Shown: positions 53,111 through 61,826 of the stretch, in pieces | How positions within the stretch are numbered: the stretch's first letter is position 1 | How the letters are laid out: each line of letters opens with the position of its first letter | NCBI RefSeq assembly: GCF_947495725.1 | Contig: NZ_CANLZZ010000005.1 | Coordinates: 363,043 to 427,042, forward strand | Source: an uncultured Lutibacter sp. | Lineage (GTDB): Bacteria > Bacteroidota > Bacteroidia > Flavobacteriales > Flavobacteriaceae | Length of the DNA: 64,000 nt | Direction: 5' to 3' | Program-made: the position numbers and the translations under genes | The notes under the pieces: model-generated | The model's input: only the letters and a program-made list of their open reading frames with translations | The model's database searches: none | What the model was told of the DNA's origin: nothing

Positions 53111-53521
53111 ATGGATTCAACAGTTTCTTATAAGGCGTTTGAAATAAACAAGAGTTATAGAGATATTATTAATGACTCTATAATTTGGATTTCAGATTTT
53201 AATTTTATTAATAAAGAGTTGCTTTTTTTAAAAGCAATAGTAAAATCGAACTCATTTAAATCATCAATTCCAAATTTATTTGAAAGACTTCAATTATTAA
53301 TAAAAGATATTGATTTGTTAGTTGAGAATAACAATGTTATTAAAGAAAAAGTTGAAAAGTATAAGCTGAAAGTAACCAATATTTTAAATAATAATGTTTT
53401 TAGTTTTGGTGAGGATTTGTTAGAGAATTATGAAGATATTGAAAAAGAAATTTTTGAGTTTAATAAAAAGTATAAAAATTTTAAGGCTTATCTATATGAA
53501 TTTTTAATTGAAATTATTTAA
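53111..53521 (+). CDS. Helical protein of unknown function (136 aa)
   Basis: No family recognised. Three or four long helices with periodic Leu/Ile/Asn, for example LFERLQLLIKDIDLLVENN (about 57-75), suggest a small helical bundle. No signal or membrane segment. It reads away from the DUF2267 operon and shares the 288-bp control region with two Crp/Fnr-type dyads, so it is probably the last member of the stress island. Confidence 0.65.
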   Translation: MDSTVSYKAFEINKSYRDIINDSIIWISDFNFINKELLFLKAIVKSNSFKSSIPNLFERLQLLIKDIDLLVENNNVIKEKVEKYKLKVTNILNNNVFSFGEDLLENYEDIEKEIFEFNKKYKNFKAYLYEFLIEII

Positions 53522-53688
53522 GCTTTTTGATTTTTTTGGCTCAAGGTTTTGTTTAAGAATCTAAAATATAAAAATACTTTAATATTTATAGATATTGCTA
53601 TTTAATAGAGTGTTTTTAATTTTTTAATTAAAAACTTAAAATATAATTAAACACTTATCTAGTTATAGTTTTATATTATTTTTGAGGA

Positions 53689-55629
53689 ATGAAAAAAATA
53701 AAAGTTACATTCCTTTTTTTATGTGTAGTTTATTTAGCTCAAGCATCAAGTATTAATGATGCTTTAGATTTAAATTTCTCAATACAAATAGATACGGACT
53801 CTTTAGATTATCATATTAAAAATATGAAAAACATGAGTTTAACTGCTGACCGTGGTTTAATGCACGCCAATAAGGCTCTAAGATTGGCAAAAAAGAAAGA
53901 ACTAATATTAGAACAAAAGGAAATTATAGGTTATAAGACTTACTTTTTTGTGAATTTAAAAAAATATGATAGTGTTATCCATACTTCCAAGAAATATTTA
54001 AAATTTTTGAAAAAGGATAATATTAAAGGCTTGGCAAAACAATATTCGATATTAGGCTATTATTATAATGCCAATTCACAAAGGGATAGTGCCTATTATT
54101 GTTATAATTATTCAAATGAAATGTATGAAGCTTTAAAAGATAGTGCTAAGACAGGTGAAAATTTAACTCGTATGGCAATTATTCAGGCAGAATTGGGAGA
54201 TTATGACGGGAGTGATGATACAGCACTAAAAGCAATAGAATATATAGATAAAAACAACAATAGATATTTGACTACTTTGTACAATTGTTTAGCCATAAAT
54301 TCTAAAAACCAGAAAGATTATAAAGAATCAATATATTGGAATACTAAATCATTAAGCATAGCAACAACAAGACTTGATTCAATTAGTATATTATATAATA
54401 AGGCGCTTGCACTACGTTATTTAGAAAAGTATGATGAAAGTATCAATTTATTTAAGGAATTATTAAATGAGCCCAAATTGAATGAAAGACCTAGAACTAA
54501 GGCTAAAATTATTGATAATAATGCTTATACAATTTGGTTGCAAAATAATAAGTCAAATGTACTTTCAGATTTTTTAACAGCAAAAAACATAAGACAAAAA
54601 GAAAAAGATAGTTTTGGACTTATTGCTAGTTATGCTCACATTTCTGATTTTTATAAACAAAAAAACAAGAAAAAAGCCATAAATAATGCTCAAAAGATGT
54701 ACAATTTGGCTTGTCGCCAAAAAAGCCCAAGAGATCAACTGGAAGCACTTCAAAAACTTATTAATCTTGAAAACCCCTTAAAGGTTAAAGAATACTACAC
54801 ATCATATATTAGAATTAACGACAGTATAAACAATTCTGAAAAACAAGCTAAGAATAAATTTGCAAAGTTAAAATACGATAGCGAGAAAAATCGTGAAGAT
54901 AATTTGAAGCTAAAAATAGCTAATTCAAAAAAAGAAGTGGATCTACAGAAAGAAAAAACTCAAAATATAATTGGAGCTGTTACTACTGGTTTAATTTTAT
55001 TAGGATTTACAGGCTTCGGATTTTACCGTAAACAAAAGCATAAACTAGAGAAAAGGGAAGAAGTTTATAAAACGGAAACTAAAATTGCGAAAAAAATTCA
55101 TGATGAAGTTGCTAATAATGTAGTAAACATTATGAACAAAATTCAATATACAAATGAGCCAAAAGAAATATTGTTGGATGATCTTCAAAAAGTTTATTTG
55201 CTTACAAGAGATATATCACATCAAAATAATATAATTGAAACAGGAAAAGGGTTTGTTAATTCATTAAAAAACCTTCTTACAAATTTCAATACAAATAGCA
55301 CAAAAATTATATTAAAAAATATTAATAAAGTGGGGTTGGAAAGTTTATCAGAAACTTTCCAAATTGAAGTTTATAGGGTGCTTCAAGAGTTAATGATAAA
55401 TATGCAAAAACATAGTAAAGCTAAATTTGTAGCCTTATCTTTTGAAAAAGAAAAAAATACAATTAACATAAAATACTCGGATAATGGAGTAGGAGTTGAC
55501 TTAAATAACCTAAAAAATAAAAATGGACTTATAAATGTGGAAACCCGTATAAATTCAATTGGAGGTTTTGTTACTTTTGAATCGTCCTATAATAATGGTT
55601 TTAAAGCATCCATAAAATTTAAAGGGTAG
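53689..55629 (+). CDS. TPR-containing sensor histidine kinase (HisKA_3/LytS-like)
   Basis: A 646-residue protein with a signal peptide (1-20). The periplasmic region of ~400 residues consists of TPR-like helical repeats (YSILGYYYNANSQRDSAYYC, LTRMAIIQAELGDYDGSDD and others). A coiled stretch and one transmembrane helix (about 425-445) follow. The kinase core has His471 in KKIHDEVANNVVN and an HATPase_c domain with ELMINMQKHSKAKFVALSF and DNGVGVDL near the end. The layout is common in Bacteroidota. It forms a pair with the response regulator 5 bp downstream. Confidence 0.93.
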   Translation: MKKIKVTFLFLCVVYLAQASSINDALDLNFSIQIDTDSLDYHIKNMKNMSLTADRGLMHANKALRLAKKKELILEQKEIIGYKTYFFVNLKKYDSVIHTSKKYLKFLKKDNIKGLAKQYSILGYYYNANSQRDSAYYCYNYSNEMYEALKDSAKTGENLTRMAIIQAELGDYDGSDDTALKAIEYIDKNNNRYLTTLYNCLAINSKNQKDYKESIYWNTKSLSIATTRLDSISILYNKALALRYLEKYDESINLFKELLNEPKLNERPRTKAKIIDNNAYTIWLQNNKSNVLSDFLTAKNIRQKEKDSFGLIASYAHISDFYKQKNKKKAINNAQKMYNLACRQKSPRDQLEALQKLINLENPLKVKEYYTSYIRINDSINNSEKQAKNKFAKLKYDSEKNREDNLKLKIANSKKEVDLQKEKTQNIIGAVTTGLILLGFTGFGFYRKQKHKLEKREEVYKTETKIAKKIHDEVANNVVNIMNKIQYTNEPKEILLDDLQKVYLLTRDISHQNNIIETGKGFVNSLKNLLTNFNTNSTKIILKNINKVGLESLSETFQIEVYRVLQELMINMQKHSKAKFVALSFEKEKNTINIKYSDNGVGVDLNNLKNKNGLINVETRINSIGGFVTFESSYNNGFKASIKFKG

Positions 55630-55634
55630 TATTT

Positions 55635-56303
55635 ATGTTTAAGAAAATATTAATAGCAGAAGACATGGACTTTATCAACTTTGGTGTAAAGTCTGAATTA
55701 GAGAAATTAGGAATTGAAAAAATTGAATATGTTCAGTATTGCGATGAAGCATTGTTGAAATTAAAAAGTGCTACATTAAATAATGATCCATACGATTTGT
55801 TAATTAGTGATTTATCATTTGAACAAAATGGTAATGAACAAAAAATTACAGGAGGGGAAGATTTAGTAAAAAAAGTAAGAATTGATTTTCCCAATTTAAA
55901 AATTGCAGTTTTTTCGGTAGAAGATAAACCGTTTACAATTCAAACTTTACTTAATCAATACAATGTAAATGCCTATGTTTGGAAAGGTAGAGATGGTTTA
56001 AGTGATCTTAAAAAAGCCTTAAAAATAATTTTTTCTTCCAATGAAAGTTTTATTTCGCCTTCAGTTGCCAATGCTTTGTCTAATAATAATTCTATTGAAA
56101 TTTCAGAATACGATATTTTTATAATTGAGTGTTTATCTCAAGGATTACTTCAGGGACAAATTAGTGAAAAATTAAAAGATTTAAATTGGAGTCCGTCTAG
56201 TGTAAGTGCTGTTGAAAAGCGATTAAAGTTTTTAAAAGAGCATTTTAATGCTAATAATCCAGCTCATTTAGTTGCTATATCAAAAGATTTAGGACTTATA
56301 TAA
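55635..56303 (+). CDS. DNA-binding response regulator (receiver + HTH)
   Basis: A 222-residue response regulator. The receiver (1-125) has the acidic pair in AEDMD and phospho-acceptor Asp59 in LLISDLSFE, and a Lys near 117. The C-terminal region (about 147-222), SEYDIFIIECLSQGLLQGQI then SPSSVSAVEKRLKFLKEHF, is a helix-turn-helix of LuxR/NarL-like type. It is the partner of the TPR kinase. A CGG-N4-CCG dyad in the promoter at 56911-56952 is a candidate binding site (inference). Confidence 0.92.
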   Translation: MFKKILIAEDMDFINFGVKSELEKLGIEKIEYVQYCDEALLKLKSATLNNDPYDLLISDLSFEQNGNEQKITGGEDLVKKVRIDFPNLKIAVFSVEDKPFTIQTLLNQYNVNAYVWKGRDGLSDLKKALKIIFSSNESFISPSVANALSNNNSIEISEYDIFIIECLSQGLLQGQISEKLKDLNWSPSSVSAVEKRLKFLKEHFNANNPAHLVAISKDLGLI

Positions 56304-56673
56304 AGTTGCTGTAGGGAAATTTTAAGAAAAAGATAATGAAGATCTTACAAAAGTTGTAAGGTCTTTTTTTGCTTTTTAATAAGCGCAAAATATTTGGCAG
56401 AGAATTATTAATGGCAGGTTCAACGGTTTTGTGCCAAAAATTAGTAGTAATTTTGTCGGTTAATAAAAGCCCAACAACTCTGGCACCATAATATCCAGTT
56501 TTTTTCCAATCATTTGAAAACTCATTTCCCAAATAAACAAAATCTTTGGGGATAGTATTAAAGCTTGTTTTTAAAACGTGCCCCGCTGTTTGAAAATGAT
56601 TTTTTTTACGATCAATATTTTGAGAAAAAATTAAATTGGATAATAAAAATAGGAGTAAACAATATTTTTTCAT
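56296..56673 (-). pseudogene. Truncated PAP2-like phosphatase gene
   Basis: The 125-codon frame starts with a signal peptide and continues HFQTAGHVLKTSFNTIPKDF and KTGYYGARVVGLLLTDKITT, the N-terminal part of Bacteroidota PAP2-type phosphatases as I remember it. After SLPNILRLL it degenerates. It then reads through the terminator of the opposite operon and ends inside its last codons. The catalytic PAP2 motifs (KxxxxxxRP, SGH) are missing, so the gene is cut short. Confidence 0.55.
56341..56369 (+). terminator. Terminator of the two-component operon
   Basis: GATCTTACAA (56341-56350) pairs with TTGTAAGGTC (56354-56363), followed by seven T. It is strong and well placed 38 bp after the regulator stop. 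Confidence 0.85.
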
Positions 56674-56910
56674 AAGCTAAATTTTTCGATAAAAATAATA
56701 CGTATACATTAATAAAACAACAAGTTACAAGTTTATGTTTTTTATTTTTTTTAATCTCCAAATAGATGAGTTTCATAAAATAGTAAGCCCTTATTTTTTT
56801 GTGAAGTAAGTTTTAAAGTCATTCCAAAAATTTAGGAAAGTTTTATTGAAAAAAGGGTAGCTATTTACTTTTCAAAAGTAAGAGTTTTCAAAAAATACTT
56901 TTATCCATTG

Positions 56911-56952
56911 CGGAAAACCGTAAGGTTATATTTTTTTATGATGGTAATTTTG
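56911..56952 (+). promoter_or_regulatory. Promoter with CGG-N4-CCG dyad before the lipoprotein gene
   Basis: CGGAAAACCG (56911-56920) is centred exactly 33 bp upstream of the perfect -7 element TAATTTTG (56945-56952). The geometry is that of an activator site; the adjacent response regulator is the obvious candidate. The 308-bp gap 56674-56981 holds nothing else recognisable. Confidence 0.55.
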
Positions 56953-56981
56953 AAGTAACAAAACTTTAAATAATAGCATAA

Positions 56982-57587
56982 ATGAAAAATTTTAAAATTG
57001 TAGGTATTTTATTAATAACCATTTTAATATCTAGTTGTTCCTCTATGTCATCTATTAGTAATGGTGGTTATAGTGATGTTTCATTAAATAAGAATTCAAA
57101 TGAATATGAATTAAAAAGACTTCATCCAATTTCAGTTGAAGGACGAGCGCTTTTTGGAATACCAATGAAGGCAAAAAAGAAAAGAGGAGTAGTTGTAAGA
57201 TTTAATGGAATTGAATTAGGCAAGTCAAATCAGTTTTTACCAATTTTAACTATGATTGGCTATACATTTGGTACAGGTGTATTAATTAATGATATTGTAG
57301 GAGTTGAAAATGATTGGGGTAGCAATAATTTTGGTGAAGATAAATTAGGGTTGCCTTTAGCTTCTGTAGCGGTATTACCCGTTGCAGCTATTTTGAATAA
57401 TTTAACTTGGAGTGGAGCTGCGATGCAAAACGCATCATGGAATTTAAATAGTCGTCTAGTTGAAGAAAATCCAGATGTTGATATATTTTTAAATCCTAAA
57501 TATGAAGTGGAATATAGTCAAGGGCTATTTTCTCAAAAAGCCAAAGTAACTGCAAAAGTTATGGGTGCTACAATTAAAACGGATTGA
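56982..57587 (+). CDS. Lipoprotein of unknown function (201 aa)
   Basis: The signal peptide ends in ISSCSS (lipobox at Cys19). The remainder shows a basic patch (MKAKKKRGVVVRF) and two hydrophobic stretches (FLPILTMIGYTFGTGVLIND near 90-107 and LPLASVAVLPVAAIL near 125-139). These could be membrane hairpins or glycine-rich beta structure. No family recognised. It has its own dyad-bearing promoter and is followed by a terminator that is nearly a copy of that promoter dyad. Confidence 0.68.
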   Translation: MKNFKIVGILLITILISSCSSMSSISNGGYSDVSLNKNSNEYELKRLHPISVEGRALFGIPMKAKKKRGVVVRFNGIELGKSNQFLPILTMIGYTFGTGVLINDIVGVENDWGSNNFGEDKLGLPLASVAVLPVAAILNNLTWSGAAMQNASWNLNSRLVEENPDVDIFLNPKYEVEYSQGLFSQKAKVTAKVMGATIKTD

Positions 57588-57629
57588 TAGTAGAAGGAAG
57601 TTGTAAATTTGAAAAAGAGTTGTCAAAAC

Positions 57630-57675
57630 CTTACGGAAAGCCGTAAGGTTTTGTTTTTTTATGACGGTACTTTTA
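57630..57675 (+). terminator. Terminator that also copies the upstream promoter
   Basis: AACCTTACGG-AAAG-CCGTAAGGTT with a following T tract is a good terminator for the lipoprotein gene. It also contains CGGAAAGCCG (57634-57643), centred 33 bp from TACTTTTA (57668-57675), exactly as in the promoter at 56911. The flanking ~60 bp resembles the region around 56911-56990, so this looks like a duplicated promoter region. Confidence 0.6.
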
Positions 57676-57724
57676 AGGTTATAAAAGTTTAAATAGAAGT
57701 GACTGAAAAATTCTTAAAATAAAA

Positions 57725-57787
57725 TATGGAAAATTCAGAATGGTTAATTTATTTTCTAAAAAAGGAACTTTTTATTTGGGTAGCATA
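57725..57787 (+). CDS. Possible 20-residue peptide behind the duplicated promoter
   Basis: ATG at 57725 starts MENSEWLIYFLKKELFIWVA and stops at 57787. It lies between the duplicated promoter and the hairpin at 57813-57866. It may be chance; the alternative is a ~190-nt noncoding transcript. I have no homologue in mind. Confidence 0.2.
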
Positions 57788-57812
57788 AAATAGAGAATTT
57801 TTAAATTTTGAT

Positions 57813-57875
57813 AAACCTATTTCAGATATTATTATGTTAATACATAAGAGTAATTGAAATAGGTTTCTTAATTTT
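57813..57875 (+). terminator. Long-stem hairpin in the 57588-57969 gap
   Basis: AAACCTATTTCA (57813-57824) pairs perfectly with TGAAATAGGTTT (57855-57866), followed by CTTAATTTT. It would end a transcript begun at ~57682. The rest of the gap shows nothing else. Confidence 0.55.
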
Positions 57876-57969
57876 AAGAGTTGAACAAAGCCAAAATTAG
57901 AAAAGTTGAGATAGAGAAATTGGCTGCTATTATTTCATTTAAGAAAATTAAAACTAGTTTTATGTAATT

Positions 57970-58131
57970 ATGAAAAAAATAGGTAAATGTGGAAGTTGTA
58001 ATTTTGATTTATTAAAGTGTGATAATTGTGGTACATCAGGATGTTCAAATAAAGGTTGTTCTAATTTCAATTGGAAAGATGTGCATTCTTTTTTAAGAAA
58101 AGCTAGTTGTTTAATATGTAAGAAAAATTAG
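57970..58131 (+). CDS. Cys-rich small zinc-ribbon protein (53 aa)
   Basis: ATG at 57970 to TAG at 58129. The peptide has eight cysteines at 7, 10, 17, 20, 25, 30, 47 and 50 (KCGSCNFDLLKCDNCGTSGC), which pair as CxxC-type ligands for one or two zinc ions. It is 14 bp before the metallophosphoesterase gene, in the same direction, so cotranscription is likely. The function is unknown; a zinc-binding accessory protein to the phosphoesterase is plausible. Confidence 0.72.
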   Translation: MKKIGKCGSCNFDLLKCDNCGTSGCSNKGCSNFNWKDVHSFLRKASCLICKKN

Positions 58132-58145
58132 TTTAATTTTATAAT

Positions 58146-59057
58146 ATGAACTACGATATAATTGGTGATATACACGGTCATGCAGATGAGTTAGAAAAGC
58201 TTCTTCAAAAGTTAGGATATAATTTATTGAATGGAATTTATGAACATTCTGAACAAAGAAAAGTACTATTTTTAGGAGATTATATTGATCGTGGACCTAA
58301 AATTAGAGAAACATTACATATTGTAAAAAATATGTGTGATACTGGAAATGCAGAAGCTATTATGGGAAATCATGAGTTTAATGCGGTTTGTTTTCATACT
58401 ACTGATAAAAAAAACGGGGGCTATTATAGGAAACATACATTTACAGAAATCAATCAGCATTTTGAAACACTAAAGCAATTTAAAGATTTTAGTGAAGAGT
58501 GGAAAGATCTTTTTCTTCCTTGGTTTAAGAAATTACCATTATTTATTGAAAAGGATAATTTTAGAGCTGTGCATGCATGTTGGGATGATAAACATATTAA
58601 TTGGCTTAAAAACAACTTTAAAGGAAAATTAACCAACGATTTCCTTGCTAATTTTAATAAAAATAAATCAATTGAAAATGTAGTAATTGAAGAAACTTTA
58701 AAAGGAAAAGAAATTAACTTAAGCAACGGACATACATTTTTTGATAAAGATGGAGTTGAAAGAAAAGAATGCAGAGTAAAATGGTGGCAGCCCATAGAAA
58801 AAAGAGTAAAAAATAGTGATATTTTAATGATGTGTCCATTAGAATACGGAAATGAATTTATTGAAGATGGTAAAGGCTTTCATTATACATCAAATAAAAC
58901 CGTTTTTTTTGGACATTATTGGTTAAAAGGAAATCCAGTTGTTGAGAATAATAAGGCTATATGTTTAGATTATAGCGTAGCTAAAAAAGGACATTTAGTT
59001 GCTTTTAAATCAGAATATATAAGTGCTATAAATAAAGAAGAAGGATTTATTTATTAG
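58146..59057 (+). CDS. Calcineurin-like metallophosphoesterase (PrpE/ApaH-like)
   Basis: A 303-residue cytosolic phosphoesterase with the full metal-binding set: GDIHGHADEL (Asp8, His10), FLGDYIDRGP, IMGNHEFNAV, and later AVHACWDD and FFGHYWLKG histidines. The order matches PrpE/ApaH-type enzymes that cleave bis(5'-nucleosyl) polyphosphates or phosphoproteins. Compared with ApaH it has an internal insertion of ~70 residues between the VHACWDD and GHYW motifs. It is paired with the Cys-rich small protein upstream. Confidence 0.9.
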   Translation: MNYDIIGDIHGHADELEKLLQKLGYNLLNGIYEHSEQRKVLFLGDYIDRGPKIRETLHIVKNMCDTGNAEAIMGNHEFNAVCFHTTDKKNGGYYRKHTFTEINQHFETLKQFKDFSEEWKDLFLPWFKKLPLFIEKDNFRAVHACWDDKHINWLKNNFKGKLTNDFLANFNKNKSIENVVIEETLKGKEINLSNGHTFFDKDGVERKECRVKWWQPIEKRVKNSDILMMCPLEYGNEFIEDGKGFHYTSNKTVFFGHYWLKGNPVVENNKAICLDYSVAKKGHLVAFKSEYISAINKEEGFIY

Positions 59058-59206
59058 TAGTTAAAATATCCTAATTATTACAAAAAGCTTACAATAAATT
59101 GCTACAATATATAGAACATTAAATTATGTATACGGCTTAAAAAAAACGTAATAAATACTAATGACCCATCCTGAATAAAGGCTACATAATTTTAAATATT
59201 AATTTT

Positions 59207-59752
59207 CTACCAAGCCGATAGTCCAATAATTTCACCGTTTGGGCCTACAAAAAAAGTATATTTGTCGCGGGCATAGTTTTCATTTTCCAGTTCGTAACCT
59301 TCTTCTTTCAACTTATTTCCTATTGTTTCAATATCATTCACACGAAGCATAAAATGGTTATGGTTAGTATTCCCAACCGGGCCAATGGTATTTATATATT
59401 CTGGAGCCGTAAGTGATAATGTTATTGTAAGGTCATTTGCCTTTAGCTTCATTGCCAACATCCCCTCAATACCTTTGCCTTGAAATACAACAGCATCGTC
59501 TAATTTAAAACCTAAAATCTCACGATAAAGTTTTAAAGATTTTTCAAGTTGTAATACATGTACACAAATATTATCTAATCCAATAACCCGTGCCTGTACA
59601 TTACTAGTATCATTTACAGCAGGTTGCTCTAAATTCTGAGCAAAACTAAAAGTTGTACTTGCTATAACTAAAACCACAAAGCATAAAAACCTAAAACTTA
59701 AATTAGATTTACTATTATTCTCTTTTCTGCTTATTTTATTACTACGTTTCAT
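59207..59752 (-). CDS. Secreted VOC/glyoxalase-fold protein
   Basis: A 181-residue protein. The N-terminus is basic, followed by a hydrophobic segment FLCFVVLVIASTTFSFAQ (signal peptide). One VOC domain follows at about 55-180 (LDNICVHVLQLEKSLKLYRE, NHNHFMLRVNDIETIGNKL, FVGPNGEIIGLSAW). His63, His113 and Glu175 are plausible metal ligands. An exported VOC protein is unusual; most are cytosolic. It is divergent from the DUF1080 lipoprotein gene. Confidence 0.83.
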   Translation of the reverse strand: MKRSNKISRKENNSKSNLSFRFLCFVVLVIASTTFSFAQNLEQPAVNDTSNVQARVIGLDNICVHVLQLEKSLKLYREILGFKLDDAVVFQGKGIEGMLAMKLKANDLTITLSLTAPEYINTIGPVGNTNHNHFMLRVNDIETIGNKLKEEGYELENENYARDKYTFFVGPNGEIIGLSAW

Positions 59753-59835
59753 TATTAAAACTAATTAGGCGTTTTTACTATTTATTAATGCATAAATATA
59801 AAATAATATCTTAGGTCTATTATTATAAAAAAATA

Positions 59836-59843
59836 TATTTTTG
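59836..59843 (+). promoter_or_regulatory. -7 element of the DUF1080 gene
   Basis: TATTTTTG fits TAnnTTTG, about 70 bp before the ATG at 59913. No dyad is seen upstream at 33 bp. Confidence 0.4.
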
Positions 59844-59912
59844 TTTCTTTTATATACTCTCTGAGATAAACTGTTTTAAAAAAGCTATTTAACCAAGTTT
59901 AATTATTTACAA

Positions 59913-60812
59913 ATGAAGCGAATCTATATTTCTATTATCATAACATTCATATTAACATCGTGTACTAATGTTGTCAAGAAACATCCTTCTGATCAGAACA
60001 GCGAATACAAATGGAAAAACTTAATTGACCAAAATCTTTCGGAATGGGATGTTTATTTAAGTTATAAAATTCAGCCTGGTTACAATGGATCACAGCCTAA
60101 GGATGAACTAGGAAATCTAGTTGAGCCCATTGGATTAAACAACCCGTCTTATAACGTGTTTTCTACTATTCAGGAAGATGATAACTTAATAATAAAAAAT
60201 TCAGGTGAGTATTATGGATGTTTGGTAACTAAACAAGAATATAAAAATTACCACTTCCAACTAAAATATAAATGGGGTAATAAGAAATGGGCTTATAGAA
60301 AAAATTTACTAAAAGATTCTGGTATTTTATACCATTCAATTGGCCCAATTGGTGTTGATTACTGGAGATCTTGGATGCTTTCTCAAGAGTTTCAGATAAT
60401 GGAAGGGCATACCGGAGACTTTTGGAGTCAAATAACTTCAGCTATTGACATTAGGGCATACAAACCAGAAGGAAATTTAAATCCTATGGCGCACCCTTCT
60501 CAAGACTACCTAACAATTGGCTTCCAAAGTCCATATAAAAATTATTGTTTACGAAGCAGTAATTATGAAAAAAACCACGATGAATGGAACACTTTAGATT
60601 TATATTGTTTTGAGGATAAAAGTTTACATATTGTGAATGGACATATTGTTATGATTTTAAAAAACTCCAGATTTACTGACGAATACGGCAATACAAAACC
60701 ATTAACAAAAGGTAAAATTCAATTACAAAGTGAAGCTGCTGAGATATTTTTCAAAGACATTAAAATTAGAAAAATTGATTCACTAAGTAGTTCCCATTTT
60801 GCACTTTTCTGA
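59913..60812 (+). CDS. DUF1080 family lipoprotein (3-keto-disaccharide hydrolase-like)
   Basis: A 299-residue protein with a lipoprotein signal (ILTSCTN, Cys17). The DUF1080 concanavalin-like domain covers about 33-290: YKWKNLIDQNLSEWDVYL, KNYHFQLKYKWGNKKWAYRK, DSGILYHSIGP, SQEFQIMEGHTGDFW and a close with IQLQSEAAEIFFKDIKIRKI. Members hydrolyse 3-keto-glycosides in periplasmic sugar-oxidation pathways. No partner oxidoreductase or other pathway gene is adjacent, so the substrate is open. Confidence 0.87.
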   Translation: MKRIYISIIITFILTSCTNVVKKHPSDQNSEYKWKNLIDQNLSEWDVYLSYKIQPGYNGSQPKDELGNLVEPIGLNNPSYNVFSTIQEDDNLIIKNSGEYYGCLVTKQEYKNYHFQLKYKWGNKKWAYRKNLLKDSGILYHSIGPIGVDYWRSWMLSQEFQIMEGHTGDFWSQITSAIDIRAYKPEGNLNPMAHPSQDYLTIGFQSPYKNYCLRSSNYEKNHDEWNTLDLYCFEDKSLHIVNGHIVMILKNSRFTDEYGNTKPLTKGKIQLQSEAAEIFFKDIKIRKIDSLSSSHFALF

Positions 60813-61136
60813 AACTTTACTCATTACTGTGAAAAATTAGAAAGCGAAACTATATTTACATAAATTAATAAAATAAAAATTCTATTTAAAGTTACTTTAT
60901 AAAAACAACAGTACACAAGAATGTTTGTAAATCATAGTGCGAGAAGTGGTTTAAGGAAATTTTGCACTTTTATGTAGCACCGCCAAATTATCTTGAATAG
61001 ACCTTTTATGATATGGAAAATTAAAGCCAAATTATCATTGCTTTGGTTAAGAGAAAAAAGGTAATATTTTAGCTCTAGTTGCACTATGCTTTATATACGA
61101 GACGTTCTCCTGCATTTTCGAAACGAAACCAGATAA
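60813..61136. other. Intergenic stretch with possible gene remnants
   Basis: No intact gene. On the minus strand 61086-61136 would read WFRFENAGERLVYKA then stop, directly after the oxidoreductase stop, which looks like the C-terminus of a lost gene. No terminator was found. The rest is AT-rich. Confidence 0.35.
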
Positions 61137-61733
61137 TTACAAATTAATCATTAAATCATTTAAAAAAGCACTGTAATTATCCAACTCAAAAGGCACATCT
61201 GCATTTTTTTCCATATCGTGAAAATGATGTGTTGCTAATAATTCCATTCCTGTAAAAGCATTCATTTTGTGAAAACCAAACATCACACCTTCATCTACAC
61301 TTTTTTGATTAAAAAATTCATTTTCTAAAGTAAATGCGGTTTTAGGTGCATTCCAACTTGTAGTAAGTATGTATTTTTTTCCGTGCATTAAACCACCAGT
61401 CCCGTAATTGATGTCTGGATTTTTTCTACTTCTTCCATCACTTGCATAAATTCCATTTTGATGACCTTCCGTAAAAACTTCATCTATATATTTTTTAAAT
61501 CCAAAAGGTATTTGAAACCACCAAATGGGCGTATGATAAATTACTATATCTGCCCATTTAAATTTCTCAACTTCTTCCTTTACATCATAATTGCCGCCTA
61601 CTTGAGTATATTTCACTTCAAATTCCTCACGCGTATCAAAATATGAAATAGTAGTATTGAAAAGTGTTTCGTTAAATATTCCACCAGAATGTGCAAAAGG
61701 ATGACTTCCATTAATTATAAATATATTTTTCAT
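61137..61733 (-). CDS. NAD(P)H-dependent quinone oxidoreductase (MdaB/flavodoxin-like)
   Basis: A 198-residue flavodoxin-fold enzyme. The FMN/FAD loop is IINGSHPFAHSGG (about 5-17). The second flavin region is DIVIYHTPIWWFQIPFGFKK (about 61-80), followed by GGLMHGKKYILTTSWNAP. This matches MdaB-type NADPH:quinone reductases, which carry out two-electron quinone reduction and protect against oxidative stress. It is divergent from a LysR regulator, the usual arrangement for control of such genes. Confidence 0.9.
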   Translation of the reverse strand: MKNIFIINGSHPFAHSGGIFNETLFNTTISYFDTREEFEVKYTQVGGNYDVKEEVEKFKWADIVIYHTPIWWFQIPFGFKKYIDEVFTEGHQNGIYASDGRSRKNPDINYGTGGLMHGKKYILTTSWNAPKTAFTLENEFFNQKSVDEGVMFGFHKMNAFTGMELLATHHFHDMEKNADVPFELDNYSAFLNDLMINL

Positions 61734-61755
61734 TTGTCTCTTATTTTATTTGAGG

Positions 61756-61807
61756 CAAAATTAAAGCAATATTTATTATTGTAAAAATAATACAAATCAT
61801 ACCTTTG
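61756..61807. promoter_or_regulatory. Divergent promoters of the MdaB-like and LysR genes
   Basis: Minus-strand TAATTTTG (61756-61763) and plus-strand TACCTTTG (61800-61807) are both perfect TAnnTTTG elements. Between them ATTATT-GTAAA-AATAAT is a dyad suited to a LysR-type regulator covering both promoters. Confidence 0.6.
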
Positions 61808-61826
61808 TATCAATAATTTAATAGAT

